This document shows positions 53,715 to 62,527 of a stretch of DNA of 64,000 nt, in pieces. The stretch spans positions 496,001 to 560,000 of the forward strand of contig JAXMGD010000001.1 in assembly GCA_046347475.1 (NCBI GenBank). Reading direction: 5' to 3'. Under the pieces are notes generated by a model. It was not told the origin of the DNA. It saw only the letters and a program-made list of their open reading frames with translations, and searched no databases. Every line of letters begins with the position of its first letter. Positions within the stretch are counted from its first letter, which is position 1. A program made the translations under genes and the position numbers. Source of the DNA: CAMCXE01 sp046347475 (GTDB lineage Bacteria; Pseudomonadota; Gammaproteobacteria; Pseudomonadales; Cellvibrionaceae).

Positions 53715-54575
53715 TTGAGCTGGATTAAATTACACGAATACTCGGCCGAGCAAGATTTGACTGTGCTGGCCCACAATTTACAGGCCGCCCAATTGCCCCA
53801 TCGTTTTACTGATGAATTAGACCGGCAAATTCTTTGGGTGCCCAACGCTGAGGTTGCCCAGTATGCGCAGCAATTAATTACTTTATTTAAACAAGAGCCT
53901 CAACGGCAGTTAACCGCCGCGCCCCCTAGAGCAAAACCCAAATTAGCGATTGCCAATTTCCGCACCATTCCTATTACCTACACCTTATTATTCTTAAGTA
54001 TTGTTGGTTATTTATTCTGCTTAGCCCCTCCTTCTTGGCGCCAACCCCTACTGTTTTTTCCCATTCCCTTGGATGGCTCGGTGTGGCCTGCGGCCTGGCA
54101 TTATTGGGTGGCCACTGGGGAATTTTGGCGCATTATCACCCCGGCATTTTTACACTGGAGCGCAGTACACATTATTTTTAACGGCTTAACACTGGTGGAT
54201 TTTGGCGGCCGCTTAGAGCGGCAATTGCCTTGGTATGTGTATTTAGGGTTATTTTTATTTACCGCCATAGTCTCCAATTTCGGCCAATTCACCTTTGTGC
54301 CGCAGGTGGGGTTTGGCGGTATATCCGGTGCTTTATTTGGTTATTTCGGCTGTATTTTGGCCATTCAATGGTTGGTGCCCCAATCAAACCTGCGCCTACC
54401 CAAGGTATTTATCGGCTTTAGCCTCCTTATGATTGCCGCTGGTATTTTTGGCTTGCTCGACGCCATCATAGGCCCCATGGCCAACGGCGCACATCTAACC
54501 GGCCTTGCGGCGGGATTTGTGTATGGGCTCGCCGTGGCGCTCTTGTATAAACGGCGTTTGGAGGCAGCGGCATAA
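53715..54575 (+). CDS. Rhomboid-family intramembrane serine protease
   Basis: A 286-residue protein with an N-terminal cytosolic domain (about 1-75) like GlpG and six TM helices. Catalytic Ser is in GFGGISGALFGY (G-x-S-G) and catalytic His in GAHLTGLAAGF; the conserved WR pair appears in EFWRIITPAFLHWS and HIIFNGLTL matches the HxxxN helix. It cleaves membrane-protein segments. The start is TTG at 53715 with GAGGTGG seven bases before; no ATG near it is in frame. Confidence 0.88.
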   Translation: MSWIKLHEYSAEQDLTVLAHNLQAAQLPHRFTDELDRQILWVPNAEVAQYAQQLITLFKQEPQRQLTAAPPRAKPKLAIANFRTIPITYTLLFLSIVGYLFCLAPPSWRQPLLFFPIPLDGSVWPAAWHYWVATGEFWRIITPAFLHWSAVHIIFNGLTLVDFGGRLERQLPWYVYLGLFLFTAIVSNFGQFTFVPQVGFGGISGALFGYFGCILAIQWLVPQSNLRLPKVFIGFSLLMIAAGIFGLLDAIIGPMANGAHLTGLAAGFVYGLAVALLYKRRLEAAA

Positions 54576-54969
54576 CAGGGCGAACCGGAAATCACCACCG
54601 GTCCATCAAAGATGCGAATTAATGACACGCGTATTGCTGGCGAAAATAGGTTGCGGGCTGAAACCACAATAACGTCACGTTTAATTAACACCCCGCCTTG
54701 TGGTTTGTCGCGTGAGTGAGCGAATCCATACGAACGGCTATTTGCCCCCAAAAGGCCACTCTAATTTAATTAAAGCCCTTTGCAGTAAATATATTCATTT
54801 CAGCTGCTCCATAAAAAATATTTTTTGCCCTGGATGTGCGCATTTTTCCGATTTAAAGAGTGATGGGCGAATAAATGTGCGTGCGCGTTAATAAAACCAA
54901 GCGGCTGCAGGTGTATGCCCGTAGAATGCACGCTCTTGCCAGAAGGCGTATTAATGAGTGAGCGGTGTT
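54576..54969. other. Intergenic region before a broken ParA-like gene
   Basis: 394 bp without a gene. A short ACCGG/CCGGT hairpin (54584-54603) may end the rhomboid transcript. The rest is A/T-rich and shows no clear signal. Confidence 0.35.
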
Positions 54970-55674
54970 ATGGGGCAGATACATTTTATCGCCGGCGAAA
55001 AAGGTGGGGTGGGTAAATCCTTCACCGCGCGTTTGTTGGCGCAGTATTTTATTGATCGGGGGTAACATTTTTTAGGCTTTGATTCGGATGTGTCCCACGG
55101 GACATTTTCGCGCTTTTATGGTGAATTTACCCGCGCACTGAGAGTGGATGATTTTGCCAGTTTAGACACCATGCTCACTACGGCTGAAGCTCTGCCAGAT
55201 GCAGTAATCATTGTTGATTTGGCGGCGCAAACCGCGGCTGGTTTGGGTGATTGGATTAAACAGAGTGACGCCTTTAATTTATTTTCCAGCCTAGGTTTTA
55301 AAGTATTTTGGTGGCATGTAATGGATGATGGCGTTGATGCGTTACGCTTGTTGGAAAAACTAGTGGATACCTACAGCCAGCAACCGGTGCATTTTGTTGT
55401 GGTGAAAAACCTCGGCCGTGGTGACGACTTTACCGGTTTTGAAACTTCAGCCTGCCGCACAAAAGTTCAAGGCCACAAGGGGTATGTGATTACGCTTGAG
55501 CGTTTGCACGGCCCGCTGGCGCAAAAAATAGATTTTAATAACCAGAGTTTTTGGTCGGCGGCTCAAGTGCCCAATGTGTTGAGCATGGTGGAGCGCCAAC
55601 GGGTGAAAGTCTGGCTGACCGCTCAACAAGCGCAATTGGACCGGCTGAATTTATTAGCAGTGGTGGATGCCTAA
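54970..55674 (+). pseudogene. ParA/Mrp-like P-loop ATPase gene interrupted by an in-frame stop
   Basis: One continuous reading frame of 235 codons contains a single TAA at 55063-55065. Before it, codons 1-31 encode MGQIHFIAGEKGGVGKS, the deviant Walker A of ParA-like ATPases, then FTARLLAQYFIDRG. After it, HFLGFDSDVSHGTFSRF resumes at the same alignment and VIIVDLAAQTAAG supplies the Walker B-like region. The remainder is intact to codon 235. A single base change (for example from CAA or another sense codon) explains it. Without suppression the product loses everything after residue 31. A GTG at 55090 could start a fragment lacking the P loop. Possibly a sequencing error. Confidence 0.75.
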
Positions 55675-55690
55675 CCTCCGCCTGCTTCGC

Positions 55691-55726
55691 CTATAAAAAA
55701 CCCACAGCCTAAATTAGCGCTGTGGG
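55691..55726 (-). terminator. Intrinsic terminator of chrR
   Basis: CCCACAGC (55701-55708) and GCTGTGGG (55719-55726); TTTTTTATAG follows on the minus strand, about 17 bp past the chrR stop. Confidence 0.8.
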
Positions 55727-55742
55727 AAGCATGACAGAATAA

Positions 55743-56393
55743 TTAGGCTGGATGGATGCGTAAAAAGGGGTTCACCAAACGCCCAATCCAATGGGTTAAC
55801 CGCACGGGTTGCTCGACGGCGGTTAAACACAAACAATCTTCGTTTTGGCTGGCGGTAGGTTTGTGGGCTTGGCCGGGTTGGCGCAGAACAAAATCGCCGG
55901 TGCAATAGATACCATCCGCATCGGAAAAACTGCCCTGCAATACCACGGTATATTCCATGCCGCGATGGTCGTGGCGGCTGACTTGGCCGCCGCTTTTTAT
56001 TGATTGCAGGGCCACTTCGTATTTATTTTGGCCGGTTTTTAACCGCAATTGTTTTAAATTCTTGGAAATTCGTTGCCAGCGACCATTTGGCTGTAAGCGT
56101 TGCACGAGTGAAGGTACATCTTCTGCCACGGGTGCGTGTTTAGGCTCTGCAGCGGGGTTTGGTGCAGGCGTTTCATCGATGCGGCGCCAGAGTTTTTCTA
56201 AACACGCATCCTCAACAGTAACCTGCGGCCCGGCGGATAAAAGTGCGGCGCCAACTTGTTCAAGTTGCTGAATTTGGCTGCGGCAATGCCGGCAATGTTC
56301 TAAATGGGTATTAATTAAAATACCTAAGGCCCAATCGCAACTGCCATTAGCAAATTCGACTAATAAATTAGTGTCGGGGTGGTGGGAAATCAT
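55743..56393 (-). CDS. chrR: ChrR-type cupin anti-sigma factor
   Basis: A 216-residue protein. The N-terminal zinc anti-sigma domain has HH near residues 4-5 and HLEHCRHC (H-x3-C-x2-C). The C-terminal cupin, with VSRHDHRGMEYTVVLQGSFSD and FVLRQPGQAHKP, binds metal. ChrR holds the ECF sigma factor inactive and releases it on singlet-oxygen or lipid-damage signals. It overlaps the sigma gene by 4 bases (56390-56393), as in known rpoE-chrR operons. Confidence 0.92.
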   Translation of the reverse strand: MISHHPDTNLLVEFANGSCDWALGILINTHLEHCRHCRSQIQQLEQVGAALLSAGPQVTVEDACLEKLWRRIDETPAPNPAAEPKHAPVAEDVPSLVQRLQPNGRWQRISKNLKQLRLKTGQNKYEVALQSIKSGGQVSRHDHRGMEYTVVLQGSFSDADGIYCTGDFVLRQPGQAHKPTASQNEDCLCLTAVEQPVRLTHWIGRLVNPFLRIHPA

Positions 56394-57001
56394 AATCCTT
56401 CTCCCTGCTTAAATAAGCCGCCGAGTTTTTTCAGGCCCATGCGCACGCGGGATTTAACGGTGCCAAGGGGTAAGCCGGTTTCTTCGGCGATTTCCGCGTG
56501 TGATTTGCCGTGCATATATACAAAGGTGAGTGCTTGTTTTTGTTCAAGGGGTAGGTGGGCAAAGCCTTGGGCAACCTGTTGTTGCTGGCGGCCTTGGTGT
56601 AAAAAAGTAAAAGGCGAGTGATCGTCGTTCTCGTCCCAAATATCGTCTACATCTATATCGCTGCTTTCAAAAAAACGGCGTTGGCTGCGGCGCAATAAAT
56701 CGATACGGCAGTTGCGCATCACGGTAAATACCCAGGTATTGGCGGAGGCTTTACTGGGTTCGAAACTTTTTGCCTTGAGCCATACTTTCAGCATAACCTC
56801 CTGCACCAATTCATCGGCGGCCTCGATAGGGAAGCGGCTGTTGGCATGTTGGATGGCGAAGCCTTTGATGAGTGGCCCGTAGTGGCGGAATAACTCGGCG
56901 AAGGCGGTGCGATCCTCCTGACCAACGCGCAGTAATAGCTGGCTGAGGTGGTCGCTACGCACGAGGGGCGCGGGGGCCGGAGCAGTGGATTCGGGAGTCA
57001 T
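56390..57001 (-). CDS. rpoE: ECF sigma factor of the RpoE/ChrR (ECF11) type
   Basis: A 203-residue extracytoplasmic-function sigma-70 factor. Region 2 includes ELFRHYGPLIKGFA, ADELVQEVMLKVWLKA and ANTWVFTVMRNCRIDLLRR; region 4 has LPLEQKQALTFVYMHGKSHAEIAEETGLPLGTVKSRVRMG, quoted here only as a helix-turn-helix summary, residues about 140-180. Paired with ChrR it belongs to the singlet-oxygen-responsive class. It is divergent from a five-gene run that fits its regulon. No -35/-10 pair could be assigned with confidence. Confidence 0.93.
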   Translation of the reverse strand: MTPESTAPAPAPLVRSDHLSQLLLRVGQEDRTAFAELFRHYGPLIKGFAIQHANSRFPIEAADELVQEVMLKVWLKAKSFEPSKASANTWVFTVMRNCRIDLLRRSQRRFFESSDIDVDDIWDENDDHSPFTFLHQGRQQQQVAQGFAHLPLEQKQALTFVYMHGKSHAEIAEETGLPLGTVKSRVRMGLKKLGGLFKQGEGL

Positions 57002-57155
57002 GGGACACCAAAGTGGTTAGGTTGGATAAGTGTACGCCGGGATGGCTCGATTGGATTAACCCTATCAATGATTAAGCTGAAGCAGTTGGGCGGGCAGTCA
57101 TCTGCTTGCTGAGGCTGTGCGTACTAAACCCTACACACTTTGTGGCTGAATACCT

Positions 57156-57629
57156 ATGTCCTCTCATCTTGCGTCTTCTCTCGTTGCTCGCAGCGAGCTG
57201 GTAGAAGAATTTAAACGTTGTTATGCCACCTTTGGCCGCGACACTATCGCCCAGTTGCAAAAGGTGTATGACCCTGCAATTACCTTTATAGACCCGCTGC
57301 ACCGCATCGACGGCTGGCCCGCCTTGGAGCGTTATTTTGCCGCCAGCGCCGCCAATTTAGATTATTGCCGGTTTGATTTTGTTGATTCTGTGGTGGGCGA
57401 GAGTGCGGCATTTTTTAAATGGCACATGCACTATGCGCACCGCAAAATTGCCAAGGGCAAAGCGCTGAGCCTGGTGGGGGCTACGCAAATTAAATTCACG
57501 CACACCATTAGTTACCACGAAGATTTTTACGATTTAGGCGCGATGGTGTATCAGCATATTCCCATTATTGGCCTGGGTATTCACAAATTGCGTCAGTGCA
57601 TGTTGCGAGCCAGCCTGCGTGGACGGTAA
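57156..57629 (+). CDS. NTF2/SnoaL-like protein of the ChrR regulon
   Basis: A 157-residue SnoaL/NTF2-fold protein. YDPAITFIDPLHRIDGWPALERYF and a later YHEDFYDLGAMVYQHIPIIGLGI match the family placed first in rpoE-chrR regulons. It could bind a small hydrophobic ligand. Its 3' end overlaps the SDR start (57619-57629). ATG 57156 is preceded by a weak ribosome site. Confidence 0.82.
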   Translation: MSSHLASSLVARSELVEEFKRCYATFGRDTIAQLQKVYDPAITFIDPLHRIDGWPALERYFAASAANLDYCRFDFVDSVVGESAAFFKWHMHYAHRKIAKGKALSLVGATQIKFTHTISYHEDFYDLGAMVYQHIPIIGLGIHKLRQCMLRASLRGR

Positions 57630-58380
57630 AACCCTCTGGATTATTGGCGCCAGCGCCGGTATAGGGGCGGAAGTGGCCGTGCAACTAGCCCAGGCTGGGC
57701 ATTTTGTGATTGTCAGCGCGCGGGATGAGGCGGCGCTTAATCAATTGAGTTTTCGCTTTCCGGCGCGCATCAAATGTTTGCCCTTTGATTTGGCGGCCCC
57801 ACAGGATTTTGAGCGCGTGCGGCAGGAGCTGTACAGCATTACGGATTTTTTAGATGGGATTATTTTTTGTGCTGGCATTTGCGAGTATGAAACTCATCTG
57901 GAGTTTAATTACGCCCAGTACGCAAAAGTAATGCAGGTGAATTTTTTGGGTTTAATTGCGGCGCTCAATTTAGCGAAGCCGCTGCTTAAAAAAGCCACTG
58001 GCCGCGGCCAAATCTGTGTGGTGAGCAGCCTTGCCACAGCGGTGGCCTTCCCGCGCAATGAAATGTATGGCGCCTCAAAAGCGGCTTTGGATTATTTTGT
58101 GGCGGCCTTGCGCTGCGATACGGCCCATTTACCCCTGGATATTACCTGGGTGCGACCGGGCTTTGTGGCCACGCGGCTCACCGCTAAAAATGATTTTGCT
58201 ATGCCATTTTTAATGGACGTACCTGAGGCGGCCACAAAAATCGTTAGCGGATTTATAAAGCGCAAATCCAGTGTTATTTTTCCTTACCGCCTCTATGCCC
58301 TGTTGGCCTGTATGGCATTTTTTAGTCCCCTTTGGCGCCTCTTGTGCGCGAAATTTCTTACGAGAACCAAAACATGGTAG
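57619..58380 (+). CDS. Short-chain dehydrogenase/reductase
   Basis: A 253-residue SDR. GTG at 57619 begins VDGKTLWIIGASAGIG, the NAD(P)-binding T-G-x3-G-x-G type motif; FCAGICEY is the NAG-like motif; SSLATAVAFPRNEMYGASKAA has catalytic Ser, Tyr and Lys. A C-terminal hydrophobic tail (LYALLACMAFFSPLWRLL) suggests membrane contact. It overlaps both neighbours, showing tight coupling. Substrate unknown; in this regulon it is probably lipid related. Confidence 0.87.
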   Translation: MDGKTLWIIGASAGIGAEVAVQLAQAGHFVIVSARDEAALNQLSFRFPARIKCLPFDLAAPQDFERVRQELYSITDFLDGIIFCAGICEYETHLEFNYAQYAKVMQVNFLGLIAALNLAKPLLKKATGRGQICVVSSLATAVAFPRNEMYGASKAALDYFVAALRCDTAHLPLDITWVRPGFVATRLTAKNDFAMPFLMDVPEAATKIVSGFIKRKSSVIFPYRLYALLACMAFFSPLWRLLCAKFLTRTKTW

Positions 58381-59672
58381 AGCCGCAGCAGGGCGAGCAC
58401 ACACAACGTATTGCCGTTATTGGCAGTGGTATTGCGGGCATGGCCTGCGCTTACTATTTAAGTCGTCGCCACCACGTGTGTTTATTTGAGGGCGAAAGCC
58501 GCTTAGGTGGCCACACCGCTACCCAAGCCGTTCGGTGGCAGGGCGTGGATTACGCTGTTGATATGGGCTTTATCGTCTACAACGATTGGACCTATCCGAA
58601 TTTTATTCGCCTTTTAAGCGAATTAAATATCCGCAGCCAGCCGACGGTAATGGGCTTTAGTGTGACCCAAGGGCAGGGCGCCTACGAATATGCCGGTGCC
58701 AATTTAAATTCTTTATTTGCCCAGCGCCGCAATTTATTAAAACCCGCCCATTGGCGCATGCTGCTGGATATAGTGCGTTTTAATAAACAGGCCACCGGGG
58801 ATTATTTAGCCGGGCAGCTCTCCCAGGAAGAATCCTTGGGGGCTTATCTGCAGCGCTTAAAATTCAGCGCCGAATTTATCAGCCACTATTTGGCCCCCAT
58901 GGGCTCAGCCATTTGGTCTTCCACCACGGCGGAAGTGTTGGAATTTAGCGCTTATTTTTTCGTGCGTTTTTTTCACAATCACGGTTTATTAAGTATTAAA
59001 CAGCGGCCCCAGTGGCGCACTTTGGTGGGCGGCTCCAGCGCTTATATTAAACCCATACTGGCCGACGTCGCCCGCTGTGTAGCCCAAACGAAGGTGATAA
59101 AACTCGAGCGCAGTGCAGAGGGTGTGCGGGTTCATTATGACGATAGCAGTGAATTGTTCGACCAAGTAGTGCTGGCGTGCCATAGTGATCAAGCGCTGGC
59201 GTTATTAGCTGATGCCAGTGATGCTGAGCGCGCCATTTTGGGGGCAATTACCTACCGGCCCAACCGCGTTACCCTGCACCGAGATACCAGCCTTTTGCCC
59301 AAACGTCCCCTGGCCTGGTCCAGTTGGAATTATTTATTACAAGACGCGGGTGATCAGCCGCCGCTGCTCACCTACAACATGAATATTTTGCAGAATATTC
59401 ACGCGCCCATTACGTTTTGCGTCACGTTAAATGATCCGGGTTTAATTAATCCGGAATTGATTTTTCATGAAGTAACCTTCGCCCATCCGGTATTTTCTGC
59501 CGCGGCTACTCAGGCGCAAGCATGCTGGGCGGATATTAATGGCGTGAATAAAACCTGGTTTGCAGGTGCCTATTGGTTTAATGGTTTCCATGAAGATGGT
59601 TTGGTGAGCGCACTGCGTGTGGCTAATCATTTGGGTGTTGCTGTGCCGATATTAAATAATCATAGGCCCTAA
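58374..59672 (+). CDS. FAD-dependent oxidoreductase (amine-oxidase fold) of the cyclopropane/furan fatty-acid type cluster
   Basis: A 432-residue flavoprotein. IAVIGSGIAGMACAYYLSRR is the dinucleotide-binding motif, FEGESRLGGHTATQ the second FAD element, and WFAGAYWFNGFHEDGL the C-terminal FAD region. It belongs to the group linked to DUF1365 and CFA-synthase genes in singlet-oxygen regulons, probably acting on phospholipid acyl chains. ATG 58374 overlaps the SDR stop (ATGGTAG). Confidence 0.87.
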   Translation: MVEPQQGEHTQRIAVIGSGIAGMACAYYLSRRHHVCLFEGESRLGGHTATQAVRWQGVDYAVDMGFIVYNDWTYPNFIRLLSELNIRSQPTVMGFSVTQGQGAYEYAGANLNSLFAQRRNLLKPAHWRMLLDIVRFNKQATGDYLAGQLSQEESLGAYLQRLKFSAEFISHYLAPMGSAIWSSTTAEVLEFSAYFFVRFFHNHGLLSIKQRPQWRTLVGGSSAYIKPILADVARCVAQTKVIKLERSAEGVRVHYDDSSELFDQVVLACHSDQALALLADASDAERAILGAITYRPNRVTLHRDTSLLPKRPLAWSSWNYLLQDAGDQPPLLTYNMNILQNIHAPITFCVTLNDPGLINPELIFHEVTFAHPVFSAAATQAQACWADINGVNKTWFAGAYWFNGFHEDGLVSALRVANHLGVAVPILNNHRP

Positions 59673-59674
59673 AC

Positions 59675-60442
59675 ATGCCGAGCCTGGATGCGCCCACGGC
59701 GGCGAAAATTTACCAAGGCCAATTGCGCCACCGCAGATTTTGGCCAAAATCTCACGCATTTACCTATAACGTATTTATGCTGTATGGCAATTGCCAAACG
59801 GCAGCCCAGTTCCAGCTGGGGAATTGGTTGGGGCCAAAGCCTTGGCATTGGTTGCGCTTTTGTCGCCGAGATTTTCACGGCGACCCAAGCCTTGATTTAG
59901 ATACGGCTGTGCGCAATACCGTATTTAAATCCACCGGTGTGCGGCCACGGGGGCCGGTGATGTTTTTGGCCAATTACCGCACCTTGGGAATCTCCATGAA
60001 CCCGCTCACCACCTATTATTGTTGGAATGAACAACAAACCCAGGTGGACTATATTCTGGCGGAAGTGAATAACACCCCTTGGGATGAGCGCCATGCGTAT
60101 GTGCTTGCATGCGCGGCTGGAGAAAAGCAGGATTTATCCTTTCAAAAAGTCTTTCAAGTATCGCCATTTAATCCATTGCATATGCGCTACCGCTGGATTT
60201 CCACGGCGCCCACCGACCATTTAGTGGTGCATATTGAAAATTGGCAAACCCAAGCCGATGGCGAGCATAAAATTATGGATGCAACCCTAACTCTTGCCGC
60301 CCTTGATCTAACGGTGGCGAACCTGCGTAAAATGATTTTGAGCGCGCCTGTCATGAGCCTTAAGGTAATTGCGGCTATTTATTGGCAGGCGCTGCGTTTA
60401 TGGCTTAAGCGCGTGCCATTTATTGGCCGCGCTACGGCATAA
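59675..60442 (+). CDS. DUF1365 protein
   Basis: A 255-residue protein with the DUF1365 pattern: IYQGQLRHRRFWPKSHAFTYNVFMLY near the start (listed as residues 11-36), FLANYRTLGISMNPLTTYYCW, QKVFQVSPFNPLHMRYRW, and WLKRVPFI at the end. The family accompanies CFA-type genes and is thought to help lipid modification. It starts 2 bp after the oxidoreductase stop. Confidence 0.9.
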   Translation: MPSLDAPTAAKIYQGQLRHRRFWPKSHAFTYNVFMLYGNCQTAAQFQLGNWLGPKPWHWLRFCRRDFHGDPSLDLDTAVRNTVFKSTGVRPRGPVMFLANYRTLGISMNPLTTYYCWNEQQTQVDYILAEVNNTPWDERHAYVLACAAGEKQDLSFQKVFQVSPFNPLHMRYRWISTAPTDHLVVHIENWQTQADGEHKIMDATLTLAALDLTVANLRKMILSAPVMSLKVIAAIYWQALRLWLKRVPFIGRATA

Positions 60443-60538
60443 GGCGTAATATTAAAAATATGCCTAATTAAATACTATACAGCTTGCGCTGGGTGCTTTT
60501 AAGCCTGCGCCCACTAGAGCGAATAATAGGAGAACCCC

Positions 60539-61858
60539 ATGAGTACTGTGCCGGATATTTCCCCCTTGGCATTAGCAGGCGTAGCGCAACAGGCGCACAG
60601 CAAAAATATTAATAGCTTGACCGGACGGCTTAAACAACCGGCAAGGCGCGCTTGGGTGGATCGCCTAGCTCGCGATGGGGTTATGCGTTTATTTGCTTCT
60701 TTGACGCGCGGCACCTTAATTTTACGCGAAGGCACTCATGTATTTGAATTTGGTGAGCCAGCGGCGCAATCGTCTGTGGTGGCTGAAGTGGATATTCTGC
60801 ACCCGTCTTTTTACCGGTTTATTTTATTTGGCGGCACAGTGGGTTCCGGTGAGGCCTATATGCAAGGCACCTGGCAGAGCCCCGATTTAACGCGGGTAAT
60901 TGAAGTGATGGTGATGAACCTGGCCACACTTGCCAATATGAATAAACGCTGGCAGCGTTTTGCCTCCTGTTTAGGTGCCTGGCGTTATTACTGGCAAAAA
61001 AATTCTAAAGCGGGTTCTAAACGCAATATTTCCGCCCATTACGATTTAAGTAACGATTTTTTTAAACTCTTTTTAGACCCCACTTTGATGTATTCGGCGG
61101 CTATTTATCCGAATGAAACGGCAAGCCTGCATGAAGCGTCCTTAAATAAGTTGCAGCGGGTGTGTGATCAGTTGGCATTAAAGGCAGATGATCATCTGCT
61201 GGAAATTGGTACCGGTTGGGGTGGCCTTGCTATTTATTGCGCGCAAACTACCGGCTGCAAAGTTACCAGTGTAACCCTATCCCAAGAGCAGTTTAACCAT
61301 GCCCGCCAGCAGGTTGAAGCGGCCGGTTTAAGTAGCCGGGTGGAAGTACATCTGTGTGATTATCGCGATATACAAGGCCAATACGACAAACTGGTGTCCA
61401 TTGAAATGATTGAGGCGGTAGGCCATCAATATTTTGGTCATTATTTTGCAAAATGCTCCAGCCTGTTAAAACCCCACGGCAAAATGCTCCTGCAGGCGAT
61501 TACTATTCCCCATGACCGCTTTGAGCGCGGCAAATATAAAATGGATTTTATTCGCCAGTATATTTTCCCCGGCGGGTGTTTACCTTCACAGCAGGTGATT
61601 ATGGATAATATTACCCGCCACACCGATATGGAGTTGGTGAATTTTAAAGATATGACCTTGGATTATGCCCGCACTCTTAAAGCCTGGGCAGACGCCTTTG
61701 GCCGCCAGCACGCTGCCGTCAAAGCATTGGGTTTTGATGAGGTATTTATCCGCATGTGGGAGTTTTATTTAGCCTACTGCGAAGGTGGCTTTCGCCAACG
61801 AGTGATCGGCACCTCCCAGTGGTTATTCGCCAAACCCTTAAGCCCTGCTGCGCCTTGA
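60539..61858 (+). CDS. cfa: Cyclopropane-fatty-acyl-phospholipid synthase-like methyltransferase
   Basis: A 439-residue SAM-dependent enzyme of the CFA synthase/CfaB family. After an N-terminal lipid-binding region it has NISAHYDLSNDFFKLFLD, MYSAAIYP, LLEIGTGWGGLAIYCA (SAM motif), VSIEMIEAVGHQYF with the active-site Glu, and FIRQYIFPGGCLPS. Such genes in RpoE-ChrR regulons alter unsaturated acyl chains (cyclopropane or furan fatty acids) to cope with singlet oxygen. AGGAG precedes ATG 60539. The 96-bp gap before it may hold its own promoter. Confidence 0.92.
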   Translation: MSTVPDISPLALAGVAQQAHSKNINSLTGRLKQPARRAWVDRLARDGVMRLFASLTRGTLILREGTHVFEFGEPAAQSSVVAEVDILHPSFYRFILFGGTVGSGEAYMQGTWQSPDLTRVIEVMVMNLATLANMNKRWQRFASCLGAWRYYWQKNSKAGSKRNISAHYDLSNDFFKLFLDPTLMYSAAIYPNETASLHEASLNKLQRVCDQLALKADDHLLEIGTGWGGLAIYCAQTTGCKVTSVTLSQEQFNHARQQVEAAGLSSRVEVHLCDYRDIQGQYDKLVSIEMIEAVGHQYFGHYFAKCSSLLKPHGKMLLQAITIPHDRFERGKYKMDFIRQYIFPGGCLPSQQVIMDNITRHTDMELVNFKDMTLDYARTLKAWADAFGRQHAAVKALGFDEVFIRMWEFYLAYCEGGFRQRVIGTSQWLFAKPLSPAAP

Positions 61859-61893
61859 TCATCGCAGCTCGCTTTTATTTTCACGTTTCTGTT

Positions 61894-61918
61894 AGCGGCC
61901 TTATGGCCGCTTTTTTTT
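61894..61918 (+). terminator. Intrinsic terminator of the lipid-modification run
   Basis: AGCGGCC, loop TTAT, GGCCGCT followed by a run of T. Confidence 0.9.
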
Positions 61919-62044
61919 CCCTTTGCAGCACGCTGATTAATTTTTAATACCGTCGCGGGTATAGGGGCGCACCGGATTTACAGGGCAATGCTCGGGCGTT
62001 TGTGAAAAACGGCTAACCCTGGGATTCATCAAGGCATCTCTATG

Positions 62045-62080
62045 TTATTCACCCATTGGTTTTTGGTGCCGGGTGAATAA
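62045..62080. repeat. Short inverted repeat
   Basis: TTATTCACCC (62045-62054) and GGGTGAATAA (62071-62080) are exact inverted copies. The same GCCGGGTGAATAA word occurs near 33901. It lies 20 bp before repeat copy C. Confidence 0.45.
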
Positions 62081-62100
62081 GCGCTGTGAACTCAATGTGC

Positions 62101-62239
62101 TCACTTACTACCTAGGCACCGGCCATTAATACGCATCATTTCAGACGCGCCGTGAATACATCCCTATAGGCCCGTCAAAAAGATCCCTCTTTTTGACGGT
62201 CTGAAATGATGTGCATTCATTACCTCCGTACAGCTAGTA
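62101..62239 (+). repeat. Palindromic dispersed repeat, copy C
   Basis: Third copy of the 139-bp family, same orientation as copy B. It begins TCACTTACTACCTAGGCACC and ends GTACAGCTAGTA. Outer arms have a few changes (ATTAATACGCATCATTTC and GTGCATTCAT). The inner CGTCAAAAAGA/TCTTTTTGACG hairpin is identical. The 288 bp that follow to the next gene hold no further signal I can name. Confidence 0.87.
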
Positions 62240-62527
62240 ATTTCACCAGAGTGAATAAAGCTACTGTTCTATTTCACGCTAATATGCACGCGTTTTGCGC
62301 TGCAGCAGGCATTAGCCTTTAATGCCTTCAGCACCCGCCTTTGTACTTTTTTTTAGGGTTTCCCCTCTTATTCATACTGCCTTAGATGGGTTTCAGTGGT
62401 TTATTGCTTATTCCATAAAAAAACAGTCTGATACCTAGCCTTTACCTTATTAATTCACAGCGCTTTAATTAATACGAAGAGCCGAATTTATCGGCACCTA
62501 ATATGATTTACCCTCGGGGATGCGCAT

